Assembly (NCBI GenBank): GCA_964528605.1
Contig: CAZGSV010000050.1
Span: forward strand, 1-23,686
Origin: CAZGSV01 sp964528605
GTDB taxonomy: Bacteria; Armatimonadota; Zipacnadia; CAZGSV01
DNA: 23,686 nucleotides
Direction: 5' to 3'
The notes beneath the pieces are model-generated. The model did no database searches. It was not told where the DNA came from and saw only the letters and a program-made list of their open reading frames with translations. Numbering within the stretch: position 1 is the stretch's first letter; each line of letters starts with the position of its first letter. Positions 7,662 to 16,264 of the stretch are shown here, in pieces. Position numbers and translations under genes: made by a program.

Positions 7662-8546
7662 ATGCGCTTTGGGCGACTGCTGACCGCGATGGTGACGCCG
7701 TTCACGCCCAATGGGGCCGTTGACTATGACCGCGCCCTGGCCCTGGCGCGGCACTTGGTGGAGAACGGCTCCGACGGCGTGGTCGTCGCCGGCACGACGG
7801 GCGAGTCTCCGACGCTCAGCAAGGAGGAGAAACTGACGCTCTTCGCCCGGGTGGCCGAGGCATTGGGAGGGAAAGGTTCGGTCATAGCCGGCACCGGCAC
7901 CAACGACACCGCCGCCAGCGTGGCCCTGACCAGGGCCGCGAACGACACCGGCGTGGATGGCGTGATGGCCGTCTGCCCCTACTACAACAAGCCTTCGCAG
8001 GAGGGCATGTACCGGCACTTCCGCGCGATTGCCGAGGCTACAGCGCTGCCGGTCATCCTCTACAACGTCCCCTCGCGCACCGCCTCGAACCTGGAGCCGG
8101 CAACGGTCGAAAGGCTGACGGCGGTGTCGAACATCGTGGCGCTGAAGGAAGCGTGCGGCGACCTGGGACAGATCGCCGAGTTGTTCCGGCGCGTGCCTCC
8201 GGAGTTCGCGGTTTACAGCGGGAACGACGCGGACACCTTTCACATCATGGCTCTGGGCGGAGTGGGGGTCATCAGCGTGGTGTCGCACATAGCGGGGCCG
8301 GCGATGAAGGAACTGGTGGAGGCCGCCGCAGCCGGCGACTGGGAGAAGGCTCGCAAGGCACATCTGCGCCTGGGCCCGCTGATCAAGGTGCTCTTCCTGC
8401 CCGCGTGCACCAGCCCGTCGCCGGTAAAGACCGCGATGCGCCTGTGCGGCTTTGAGGTGGGTGGGCTGCGTCTGCCCTTGACCGAGTGCGAGGAAAAGAG
8501 TGTGGCCCAGATTAGGGAGGTAGTGCAGGGGCTGGGATTGGTCTGA
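7662..8546 (+). CDS. dapA: 4-hydroxy-tetrahydrodipicolinate synthase DapA
   Basis: This 294-aa protein matches DapA, a class I aldolase that condenses pyruvate with aspartate semialdehyde. GTTGES (residues 44-49) is the carboxylate-binding loop. Tyr134 lies in ILYNVPSRT, and the Schiff-base lysine is Lys162 in VALKEACGD. The length and TIM-barrel pattern are standard. The ATG at 7662 is preferred: AAAGAGGTGG lies a few bases upstream and the protein then begins MRFGRLLTAMVTPF like its relatives. An in-frame GTG at 7641 overlapping the asd stop is a possible alternative start. The product feeds directly to DapB, encoded two genes upstream. No lysine riboswitch is visible in this tightly packed stretch. 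Confidence 0.97.
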   Translation: MRFGRLLTAMVTPFTPNGAVDYDRALALARHLVENGSDGVVVAGTTGESPTLSKEEKLTLFARVAEALGGKGSVIAGTGTNDTAASVALTRAANDTGVDGVMAVCPYYNKPSQEGMYRHFRAIAEATALPVILYNVPSRTASNLEPATVERLTAVSNIVALKEACGDLGQIAELFRRVPPEFAVYSGNDADTFHIMALGGVGVISVVSHIAGPAMKELVEAAAAGDWEKARKAHLRLGPLIKVLFLPACTSPSPVKTAMRLCGFEVGGLRLPLTECEEKSVAQIREVVQGLGLV

Positions 8547-8553
8547 CCGCCAG

Positions 8554-9117
8554 ATGCTGCTGGAGCAAGTGCACGAGGAGATTCGCGGCTGCGCCAAGTG
8601 CGCGTTGGCGCAGGGGAGGACCAACGCCGTGCCGGGGGAGGGCTCGGGCAACGCGAGAGTGCTGTTTGTGGGGGAAGGGCCGGGCCAGGAAGAAGATCGC
8701 TTGGGCAGGCCCTTTGTGGGACCGGCGGGGAAACTCCTTGACGAGTTGCTGACGCACGCGGGTCTGCCGCGCCCCTCGGTTTTCATCACCAACATCGTGA
8801 AGTGCCGGCCGCCCGGGAATCGAGAGCCGCAACCGGAGGAGATCGCCGCGTGCCGGCCCTACCTGGTCTCTCAGATAGCCCTGATTCGGCCCGCGGTGTT
8901 GTGCCCTCTGGGTTCACCCGCCGTGCGCACGCTGCTGGGCAAAGACGCGCAGATCGGCAGGTTACACGGCCGCGCCTTCAAGCAGCGGGGCATGGTGTAC
9001 CTGCCGCTCTATCACCCCGCGGCCGCGTTGCACCAGGGGAGCCTGAGGCCGACGCTCTTGGAGGACATTCTGGCGCTGAGGCGGATACTGGACGAACAGG
9101 GAGTGCGGGTAGTCTAG
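8554..9117 (+). CDS. Type-4 uracil-DNA glycosylase (4Fe-4S)
   Basis: This 187-aa protein matches the family 4 uracil-DNA glycosylases, which excise uracil arising from cytosine deamination. The active-site motif is GEGPGQEEDRLGRPFVG. The second conserved motif is YHPAAAL. Four cysteines at residues 13, 16, 84 and 100 (CAKC, VKCRPPGNR, AACRP) are placed like the iron-sulfur ligands of this family. The start lies 7 nt after the dapA stop with only a weak ribosome binding site, suggesting it is the last gene of the left operon. Its TAG stop (9115-9117) overlaps the stop of the convergent FecR gene. Relatives of this family also include phage polymerase-associated domains, but length and motifs fit the stand-alone repair enzyme. 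Confidence 0.94.
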   Translation: MLLEQVHEEIRGCAKCALAQGRTNAVPGEGSGNARVLFVGEGPGQEEDRLGRPFVGPAGKLLDELLTHAGLPRPSVFITNIVKCRPPGNREPQPEEIAACRPYLVSQIALIRPAVLCPLGSPAVRTLLGKDAQIGRLHGRAFKQRGMVYLPLYHPAAALHQGSLRPTLLEDILALRRILDEQGVRVV

Positions 9118-10004
9118 CGGCGGGAGTCGCGCAGGAGCGGCAGTTCGCGGACGGTACGGCGCCCCGCGCGATCCTCCGCGGTGACCGTGATCTTGCTCTG
9201 CTGGGGCTGGGGTTTGCAGGTGGTGCGGAAACGCCCCGAGGGCGCATGGGCAACCGCGACCCCGTTGACGGTCAGGCGGGCGCCCGGCTCGACGCGCCCG
9301 GCTACCGAGACCGAATCGCCCCGTAGGGGCTCGCCTTCTCGCGGAGTGGTGAGTTCCAGCACGGGTAGCAGGATGTCCTCCCTGGCACGCCACTGGCGGA
9401 GTTCCTCCGGCGATTGCTGGCGGACTTGGACCTGTCCCGCTGGTGTGACGGTAGCCACGGTGCCGTTGGCGACAACCTTGTTGCCCTGGGCGGTGGTGAG
9501 TTCCACGGTGCCTTCGTAAACGGAGACCGCGCTTTGTGCCCGGCCCTGTGTCTCGACGCCGAAGACGGTGCCGCGCACTCCGGCCACGGCGATGGGGGTG
9601 GCGACTTCGAATTGCGCGCCCTCGCCAAGGCGCTTGGCGATGCGAGTCCAGACACGACCGCGGTGGAGTCTAAAGAGGCTGACTTCTTCGTCGGTGCCGG
9701 ATTTGGCGTAGCACTTTTCCACCGAGAGGAGGGTATCGGGACCGACCTTGACCTTGGCACCGTCGGCCCAGGTGAGCAGCGCGGCGCCGTCGGCGGCGCT
9801 GCGGATCTGCGTGCCGGCCTTGACCAGCATGCCCTGCCTGAGGGGCTGCCACGGCGAGGCCCGCCGCTCCTGGCACTCAACCTTGCCTTGCACCGAGTCC
9901 ACGTGCGCAATACGCTGGATGACGAGCATGGACTGCGAGGCCAGGACGATGACGATAAGCATGAGGAAGAACGCCAACAGCAAGGCGACTGCGCTTCTGT
10001 ACAT
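9114..10004 (-). CDS. Membrane-anchored FecR-domain protein with Ig-like C-terminus
   Basis: This 296-aa protein has one N-terminal transmembrane helix (about 5-30) and an outward-facing remainder. Residues 34-190 look like a FecR domain: GTQIRSAADGAALLTWADGA, then FEVATPIAVAGVRGTVFGV and the closing VYEGTVELT. Residues 215-290 resemble the Ig-like domain of the glucodextranase-B/bacterial Ig type, with the pattern SVAGRVEPGARLTVNGV, SGRFR and ITVTAEDRAGRRT. The true FecR of iron-citrate uptake is an anti-sigma factor, but no sigma factor or TonB receptor is nearby. Proteins of this architecture are commonly found beside CHASE2 cyclases, and one is encoded divergently here. The ATG has a strong AGGAGG-type ribosome binding site. 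The role, perhaps an envelope sensor partner, is an inference. Confidence 0.85.
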   Translation of the reverse strand: MYRSAVALLLAFFLMLIVIVLASQSMLVIQRIAHVDSVQGKVECQERRASPWQPLRQGMLVKAGTQIRSAADGAALLTWADGAKVKVGPDTLLSVEKCYAKSGTDEEVSLFRLHRGRVWTRIAKRLGEGAQFEVATPIAVAGVRGTVFGVETQGRAQSAVSVYEGTVELTTAQGNKVVANGTVATVTPAGQVQVRQQSPEELRQWRAREDILLPVLELTTPREGEPLRGDSVSVAGRVEPGARLTVNGVAVAHAPSGRFRTTCKPQPQQSKITVTAEDRAGRRTVRELPLLRDSRR

Positions 10005-10036
10005 TCGCCCTCCTCGGCAGAGGCCCGTTTGGATAC

Positions 10037-10065
10037 ATTCTACCCGCGGGGCGCAAAGTAATAAA
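10037..10065 (-). promoter_or_regulatory. Possible promoter for the FecR-domain gene
   Basis: On the minus strand TTTATT (10065-10060) and TAGAAT (10042-10037) are spaced by 17 bp. The -10 matches consensus at five of six positions, while the -35 matches at three. It lies about 33 nt upstream of the FecR start, in the 78-nt gap between the divergent genes. No comparably clear plus-strand promoter for the cyclase gene was found in the same gap. Confidence 0.4.
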
Positions 10066-10082
10066 CTGAGCGTGGATTAGCC

Positions 10083-12134
10083 ATGGTGCGCAGGCGGGAG
10101 CAGGGCCCCTACCACAGCCTTGCCGGCCCCCTGGTGTGGGGTATGCTGGCCGGGCTGCTGGTGGTCTATCTGTCCTACTGCTGGTCGGTGCGCTGGCTGC
10201 AGCAGGCCGAACTGAGGGGCCTGGACTTCCATTTCCAGCGGCGCGGGCCCCTGAAGCCGGCGGTTCCCATGGTCGTGGTGGTCATAGACGAGGCCACCGC
10301 CCACACGGCTGGCTATGGCGAGCCCGGCGCCATGCCGAGGGGCCGGTACGCCGAGCTGATTGGCCGTCTGAAGGCCGCTGGCGCCCGGCTGGTGGTGCTC
10401 GACCTCTTGTTCACGACGCCCGGGGAGGCCGCTGGCGACGCCGGTCTGGCTAAGGCGATTCGAGAGGCCGGCAACGTGGTGCTGGCGGCAACCGCCTATG
10501 AGGCGGCGCCCAAGGCGGAAGAGCGCTGGATAGAACGCCGAGCGGGTGGGGCACCTGCGGAGGGGGAGCGCGAAGGCCAGCAGGAGGGGAAGGGGGCGGG
10601 CCCGCCGCGATCGGTCACGCGGCGCTTGCCGGACAAGTGGGAGGGCCCGGCGCTGCCTGCCGCCGTCTTGCGGACGCTTCCGGGCTCGGACTCGGTGGAG
10701 GGGCCTCTGGCGGAGTTGCTCGACGGTTGCCGTGGGGTCGGTGCTACGGACATTGATCCAGACGCCGACGGCAGGTACCGCCATGCGTACCCGCTTGTGC
10801 GTTATGGAGACGGCGCCTTCCCGAATCTGGCGCTGGCGGCCGCAGCCGCGCTGTGGAACGAGCCGCCAGGCCGGTTGGCATGCAGCCGCGAGGGGATCCT
10901 GATGCCGCCCGGCTGGGAGGCGCCTCTGGACCGGGAGGGGCGAGTGCTGGTCAACTTCCTCGGTGGGCGGCAGGCGCTGCCCGAGGTGTCCATGCTGACG
11001 GTGGTGCGCGGCGAGGCGGGCGCGGGGGTCATGCGCGGGGCCGTGGTGCTGGTGGGCTCGACGCTGCGCGGGGGGGGAGACGAGCGCCCCAATCCCTACT
11101 CAGCCGACTTCTACGGCGTGCACCTGAACGCCCATCTGCTGCACTCCCTGCTCACGGGGTCGTTCATTCGTACCACGGGCACGAGAGACGCTGTGCTGCT
11201 GATCATGCTCATGGCGCTGCTGGGCGCTCTCATCGGCGGGCTGGTGTCGCCTCTGCTGGCGCTGCCTCTGGTGCTGGCGACGGGCGTGGTGTGGCTGGCG
11301 GTGACGGACGCGGCGTTCGTGCGCGCGCAACTGTGGGTGCCGATGGCCTCGCCGCTGCTGGGGCTGCTGATCGGCTACGTGACGGGCTCGGCGCGAAGCC
11401 TGGTGCTGTTCCAGCACCGCACGGCGGCCCTGAGGGCTGCGTTCGAGCGCTTCGGGGTTCCCGAACTGGCGGAGCGGGTGGTTCGCGGCGAGGAAGACAT
11501 GGAACTGCTGTACGGCCGGCGGGCGGAGGTCACGGTGCTCTTCTGCGACCTGCGTGGGTTCACGCGGCTGGTGGAGCGGCTCGAGGTGCGCGAGGTGGTG
11601 GGGCTGCTCAATCTATTCTTCGACCGGGTGGACCCCATCATCCGCGAGCACGGGGGCGCGATAGACAAGTACATGGGCGATTGCATCATGGCGTTGTTCC
11701 ACGACGTAGGGATCGAGGGAGAGCACGCGCGCAACGGCCTACGGGCGGGGCTGGCCGTGTTACGAGAGATGAATCTGCTGCGCGAGGAGTGGCTTTTCGG
11801 GGGGGCGGAGGAGGAGCCGAAGGTCAACATCGGCCTTCACAGCGGGCTGGTGGTTCTGGGGGCGGTCGGGTCGCGGCGGCGGCTGCAGTACACGGCCATC
11901 GGCCTCGCGGTGAACGGGGCCAGCGAACTGGAGAAGTTCTGCGGGGTCGTGGGGGCGCAGATGTTGATCAGCGAGACCGTCTACGCGCACGGCACCGATC
12001 TGGTCACGGTGCGCGAGGTGCCGCAGGAGTCGCTGCCAGAGCGCCTAGGGCGGATGAGCGTTTACGAGGTGCTGGGGCCGGGGATGCCGAGGGGCGCTCA
12101 GGCCTCTTCCTCGGGCTCGAACGGCTCGGTGTGA
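10083..12134 (+). CDS. CHASE2-domain class III nucleotide cyclase, atypical catalytic site
   Basis: This 683-aa membrane protein has an N-terminal helix (about 17-37) and an extracytoplasmic CHASE2 sensor domain (about 38-365; VVVVIDEATAH, ARLVVLDLLF, GATDIDPDADGRYRH). Three helices follow (about 369-436), then a cytoplasmic class III adenylate/guanylate cyclase domain (about 478-640). Both metal aspartates are present: Asp489 in VLFCDLRGFT and Asp533 in DKYMGDCIMALF. Lys529 and Thr604 sit at the purine-recognition positions, and transition-state Asn611 is kept. The paired transition-state Arg, four residues later in the family (VNLAxRLE), is Glu615 here (VNGASELE). A low-complexity Gly/Glu insert (about 153-176) interrupts CHASE2. 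The last 37 nt overlap xseB on the other strand. Whether it makes cAMP is uncertain. Confidence 0.92.
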   Translation: MVRRREQGPYHSLAGPLVWGMLAGLLVVYLSYCWSVRWLQQAELRGLDFHFQRRGPLKPAVPMVVVVIDEATAHTAGYGEPGAMPRGRYAELIGRLKAAGARLVVLDLLFTTPGEAAGDAGLAKAIREAGNVVLAATAYEAAPKAEERWIERRAGGAPAEGEREGQQEGKGAGPPRSVTRRLPDKWEGPALPAAVLRTLPGSDSVEGPLAELLDGCRGVGATDIDPDADGRYRHAYPLVRYGDGAFPNLALAAAAALWNEPPGRLACSREGILMPPGWEAPLDREGRVLVNFLGGRQALPEVSMLTVVRGEAGAGVMRGAVVLVGSTLRGGGDERPNPYSADFYGVHLNAHLLHSLLTGSFIRTTGTRDAVLLIMLMALLGALIGGLVSPLLALPLVLATGVVWLAVTDAAFVRAQLWVPMASPLLGLLIGYVTGSARSLVLFQHRTAALRAAFERFGVPELAERVVRGEEDMELLYGRRAEVTVLFCDLRGFTRLVERLEVREVVGLLNLFFDRVDPIIREHGGAIDKYMGDCIMALFHDVGIEGEHARNGLRAGLAVLREMNLLREEWLFGGAEEEPKVNIGLHSGLVVLGAVGSRRRLQYTAIGLAVNGASELEKFCGVVGAQMLISETVYAHGTDLVTVREVPQESLPERLGRMSVYEVLGPGMPRGAQASSSGSNGSV

Positions 12135-12355
12135 GGCTCGCCCTCGCCGGCGGCGATGACCTTGGCGACGGTCTGGCGGGCCTCCTCCAGCAGGCGCTCG
12201 CAGCGCTGGGCCAGTTCCAGGCCCTCGCGGTAGAGGGCGAGCGCCTTTTCCAGCGGCAGGTCGCCCTCCTCAAACTGGGCGTTTATCTGGCGCAAACGGT
12301 TGAGGGCCTGCTCGAAGGTGATTTCCTTTTGCTTACGGGGTTCCGACTTGGGCAC
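12098..12355 (-). CDS. xseB: Exodeoxyribonuclease VII small subunit
   Basis: This 85-aa protein matches XseB, the small subunit that wraps the large exonuclease VII subunit. The helical core reads TFEQALNRLRQINAQFEEGD and LPLEKALALYREGLELAQRC, which is the diagnostic coiled pattern of the family. The C-terminus is an acidic Glu-rich tail. The start is a GTG at 12355 that overlaps the 3' end of xseA by 23 nt, implying coupled translation and balanced subunit supply. The 3' end overlaps the tail of the convergent cyclase gene by 37 nt. This is the last gene of the minus-strand operon. Confidence 0.94.
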   Translation of the reverse strand: MPKSEPRKQKEITFEQALNRLRQINAQFEEGDLPLEKALALYREGLELAQRCERLLEEARQTVAKVIAAGEGEPHTEPFEPEEEA

Positions 12356-13574
12356 TGTGGTTCGCTTCCCTCGTTGAGGTTACTTGCATCTCGACGACGC
12401 CATCGGCGACGAGCGCCTCGGTCTGCTCTCCGGGGGCGAGCTGCGCGACGCTGCGGATCACCGCCTGCGTGTCCCCGCGCCGCAGCACGCTGTAGCCCCG
12501 TCGGAGGACGGCCAAGGGGTTGACCGCTTGCAGCCTGGCGGCCTCGGTGGCCACTGCGGCGGTGCAGGCCTCCACGATCCGCCGTGTCAGCCATTGCACC
12601 GAGGTCTGGAGTTCGTCGCACTGCTGGGTGCAGGCGTCCAACATGCGGCCCAGGGCGACGCTCAGGCGCCGGGCACTGACCGCCGCCAGGGCCTGCTGCT
12701 GGCGCGCGGCCCAGCCTTGGAGTCTGGAGCGGAGCCTAGCCATGATGGATTCCAGTTCGCGGCGCAGTTCGCGGCTGTCGGGGGCAACCAGTTCGGCGGC
12801 GGCGGAAGGGGTAGGAGCGCGCAGGTCGGCGGCGAAGTCAGCAAGGGTGACGTCCGTTTCGTGTCCGACCGCGCTCACCACCGGTATAGGGCAGGCGGCT
12901 ACCGCGCGCACGACCTCCTCGGTATTGAAGGCCCAGAGGTCCTCGAGCGAGCCCCCCCCGCGGCCCACGATGACCAGGTCCAGTTCCCGGCAGCGGCCGA
13001 CGGCGGCGAGCGAGTTGACGATGCTCGGGGGGGCGTCGGCGCCCTGCACCGTGGTGGGGAAGACGAGCACCTTGGCGAGGGGCCAGCGGCGCCCCAGAAT
13101 GGTTATCATGTCGCGCACGGCGGCCCCCTTGTCCGAGGTCACCAGGCCGACGGCCCGCGGGAACGGGGGAAGCAGGCGTTTGCGCGCCGGATGGAAGAGG
13201 CCCTCCGCTTCCAACTTGCGCTTCAGGCGCTCGAGCGCCTCAAAGAGGGCCCCGAGCCCGTCGTACCGGAGCGCCTCGACGGAGAGTTGGTACTGGCCCC
13301 GCCGCTCATAGACGGTGACGTGCCCGCGGGCGAGGACCCGCAGGCCGTCCTCGGGCGCGAAGGCGAGGAAGCGGGCCGGGCCGGCAAACATGACGCAAGG
13401 TATCTGGCTGCTCTCGTCGCGGAGGGAGAAGTAGAGGTGGCCGCTGGAGTGGCGCTTGAAGTTGGCTATCTCGCCGCGGACGAGCACCTCTTGCAGGACG
13501 TCGTCGGCCTCCAGAAGGGCTTTGATGTGGCGCGTGACCTGAGTGACGGTGAGCGCCGGCGCCTCTAGCTGCAC
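12333..13574 (-). CDS. xseA: Exodeoxyribonuclease VII large subunit
   Basis: This 413-aa protein matches XseA, the catalytic subunit of exonuclease VII, which degrades single-stranded DNA from both ends. An N-terminal OB fold (about 1-100) shows VRGEIANFKRHSSGHLYFSL. The catalytic domain has VGLVTSDKGAAVRDMI, VGRGGGSLEDLWAFNTE and SAVGHETDVTLADFAADL followed by RAPTPSAAAELV. A long helical region follows, with the closing NPLAVLRRGYSVLR motif. The GTG start at 13574 overlaps the folD stop region by 10 nt and has an AAAGGAGG ribosome binding site 5 nt upstream. The downstream xseB overlaps it by 23 nt. Confidence 0.97.
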   Translation of the reverse strand: MQLEAPALTVTQVTRHIKALLEADDVLQEVLVRGEIANFKRHSSGHLYFSLRDESSQIPCVMFAGPARFLAFAPEDGLRVLARGHVTVYERRGQYQLSVEALRYDGLGALFEALERLKRKLEAEGLFHPARKRLLPPFPRAVGLVTSDKGAAVRDMITILGRRWPLAKVLVFPTTVQGADAPPSIVNSLAAVGRCRELDLVIVGRGGGSLEDLWAFNTEEVVRAVAACPIPVVSAVGHETDVTLADFAADLRAPTPSAAAELVAPDSRELRRELESIMARLRSRLQGWAARQQQALAAVSARRLSVALGRMLDACTQQCDELQTSVQWLTRRIVEACTAAVATEAARLQAVNPLAVLRRGYSVLRRGDTQAVIRSVAQLAPGEQTEALVADGVVEMQVTSTREANHSAQVGTP

Positions 13575-14413
13575 CCTAGCCTCCTTTGCGCGGAAACGAG
13601 GGTGTTGTGCAGCAGCATGGCAATGGTCATTGGGCCCACACCGCCTGGGACGGGCGCGATGGCCGAGGCCACCTGCGCGGCGCCGTCGAAATCCACGTCG
13701 CCCACGAGCTTGCCCTCCACGCGGTTCATGCCCACGTCGATGACCACGGCACCCGGCTTGACCATGTCGCCGGTGATGAGGCGCGCGCGGCCGGCCGCGG
13801 CGATGAGGACGTCGGCCTGGTGGGTGAAATCGCCGAGCGGTTTGCTGCGGGTGTGGCAGATGGTGACGGTCGCGTGGCGCTGGAGCAGGAGGAGTGCGAC
13901 CGGCTTGCCGACGATGTTGCTCCGGCCCACGACCACGGCCCGCTTGCCCTCGAGCGCGACACCCTCGGACTCCAGCAGCCGCATGATGCCGAGAGGCGTG
14001 CAGGGGATGAAAGGCGTGTCATAGCCAGCCAGCAGGCGGCCGAGGTTGACCGGGTGAAAGCCGTCCACGTCCTTGGCAGGGTCCACGAGCGAGAGGAACT
14101 GCTCGGAGGAGAGGTGCTTGGGGAGCGGTTGCTGAACGAGAATGCCGTCCACGTCCGCGGCCTGGTTGGCCTCGCGGATGACGGCGCCAAGTTGCTCTTC
14201 GGTGGCGTCGGCGGGCAGGCGGGAGACCTGCGATTGGAAGCCGGCCTCGGCGAAGCGCTTCTCCTTCATGCGCACGTAGGTTTGGGAGGCGGGGTCGTCA
14301 CCGACGAGAATGGCGGCGAGCATGGGTGCTCGCGGCATACCTTTAGCGCTCTCGGCGGCCTCTTGGAGATAGCGTGCGGCGAGGGCCTTCCCATCAATGA
14401 TGTGCGCAGCCAT
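13565..14413 (-). CDS. folD: Bifunctional methylenetetrahydrofolate dehydrogenase / cyclohydrolase FolD
   Basis: This 282-aa protein matches FolD, which interconverts 5,10-methylene- and 10-formyl-tetrahydrofolate in the cytoplasm. Catalytic residues align with E. coli Tyr50/Lys54/Gln98/Asp121: Tyr46 and Lys50 in TYVRMKEK, Gln94 in GILVQQPLP, and Asp117 in KDVDGFHP. The nucleotide-binding segment reads VVVGRSNIVGKPVALLL. The C-terminal signature is APVPGGVGPMTIAMLL. The frame is open further upstream across nusB, but the ATG at 14413 matches the family start (MAAHIIDGKALA) and has CGGAG about 9 nt upstream. The order nusB-folD-xseA is conserved in many Firmicutes-like genomes. Confidence 0.97.
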   Translation of the reverse strand: MAAHIIDGKALAARYLQEAAESAKGMPRAPMLAAILVGDDPASQTYVRMKEKRFAEAGFQSQVSRLPADATEEQLGAVIREANQAADVDGILVQQPLPKHLSSEQFLSLVDPAKDVDGFHPVNLGRLLAGYDTPFIPCTPLGIMRLLESEGVALEGKRAVVVGRSNIVGKPVALLLLQRHATVTICHTRSKPLGDFTHQADVLIAAAGRARLITGDMVKPGAVVIDVGMNRVEGKLVGDVDFDGAAQVASAIAPVPGGVGPMTIAMLLHNTLVSAQRRLGCS

Positions 14414-14439
14414 GGGCTTGTGCTCCGGGGTTTTGGGAT

Positions 14440-14865
14440 TCAGACGACGGACTTGTCCGCCTGCCTGTCGCGGGTCTTCAGTATGCCGCCCAGCACCCCG
14501 TTGACGAACCGGCCGGAGTCCTCGGTGCCGTAACGCTTGGCCAGCACCACGGCCTCGTTGATGGAGACAGCGGGGGGGATATCCGGGCGATAGAGAGCCT
14601 CGTAAGTAGCCATGCGGAGGATGCAGCGGTCGGTGCAGGGCATGCGCTCGATGGGCCACTGCGGGGAGTGCGCTGTTAGGAGGGCGTCTATCTCCTGCAG
14701 GTGGGCCATGACGCCGCGCACCATCTCGACGACGAAGCCGACCTCCTGGTCGTCGGGGCGATGGCGCTCGAGGAAGCGCGCGACCACCTCCTCCGTCCGC
14801 CAATCGCCGACCTCGATCTCGTAGAGGAGGTTGAAGGCCTGTCTGCGAGCCTCACGCCTGCGCAT
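14440..14865 (-). CDS. nusB: Transcription antitermination factor NusB
   Basis: This 141-aa all-helical protein matches NusB, which binds boxA RNA with NusE (S10) for rRNA antitermination. Hallmarks are MRRREARRQAFNLLYEIEV at the N-terminus, the central WPIERMPCTDRCILRMATYE, and the C-terminal INEAVVLAKRYGTEDSGRF followed by VNGVLGGI. Length and composition are typical. The ATG at 14865 is 9 nt after the accC stop, with a weak ribosome binding site. Its place in an accB-accC-nusB-folD-xseAB string is the usual one; the Asp23-family gene that often separates accC and nusB in Bacillus is absent. Confidence 0.96.
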   Translation of the reverse strand: MRRREARRQAFNLLYEIEVGDWRTEEVVARFLERHRPDDQEVGFVVEMVRGVMAHLQEIDALLTAHSPQWPIERMPCTDRCILRMATYEALYRPDIPPAVSINEAVVLAKRYGTEDSGRFVNGVLGGILKTRDRQADKSVV

Positions 14866-14874
14866 GCGAGGTGC

Positions 14875-16221
<1,347 letters not shown>

Positions 16222-16264
16222 ACGCCCTTTGCGGCTGCGCGGGCTTTTGGTGGTTGTAGGCGAC

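Noticed and set aside
9114..10004. A classical FecIR iron-citrate signalling system
   Set aside because: No ECF sigma factor or TonB-dependent receptor is present, and the C-terminus is Ig-like. Only the FecR domain is shared.
10853..12523. A 556-codon plus-strand open frame overlapping the cyclase and xseB
   Set aside because: The translation is Arg/Gly/Ala-rich low-complexity sequence typical of an alternate frame of the cyclase gene.
12384..13568. A 394-codon plus-strand open frame opposite xseA
   Set aside because: The composition is a shadow pattern and xseA motifs are clear on the other strand.
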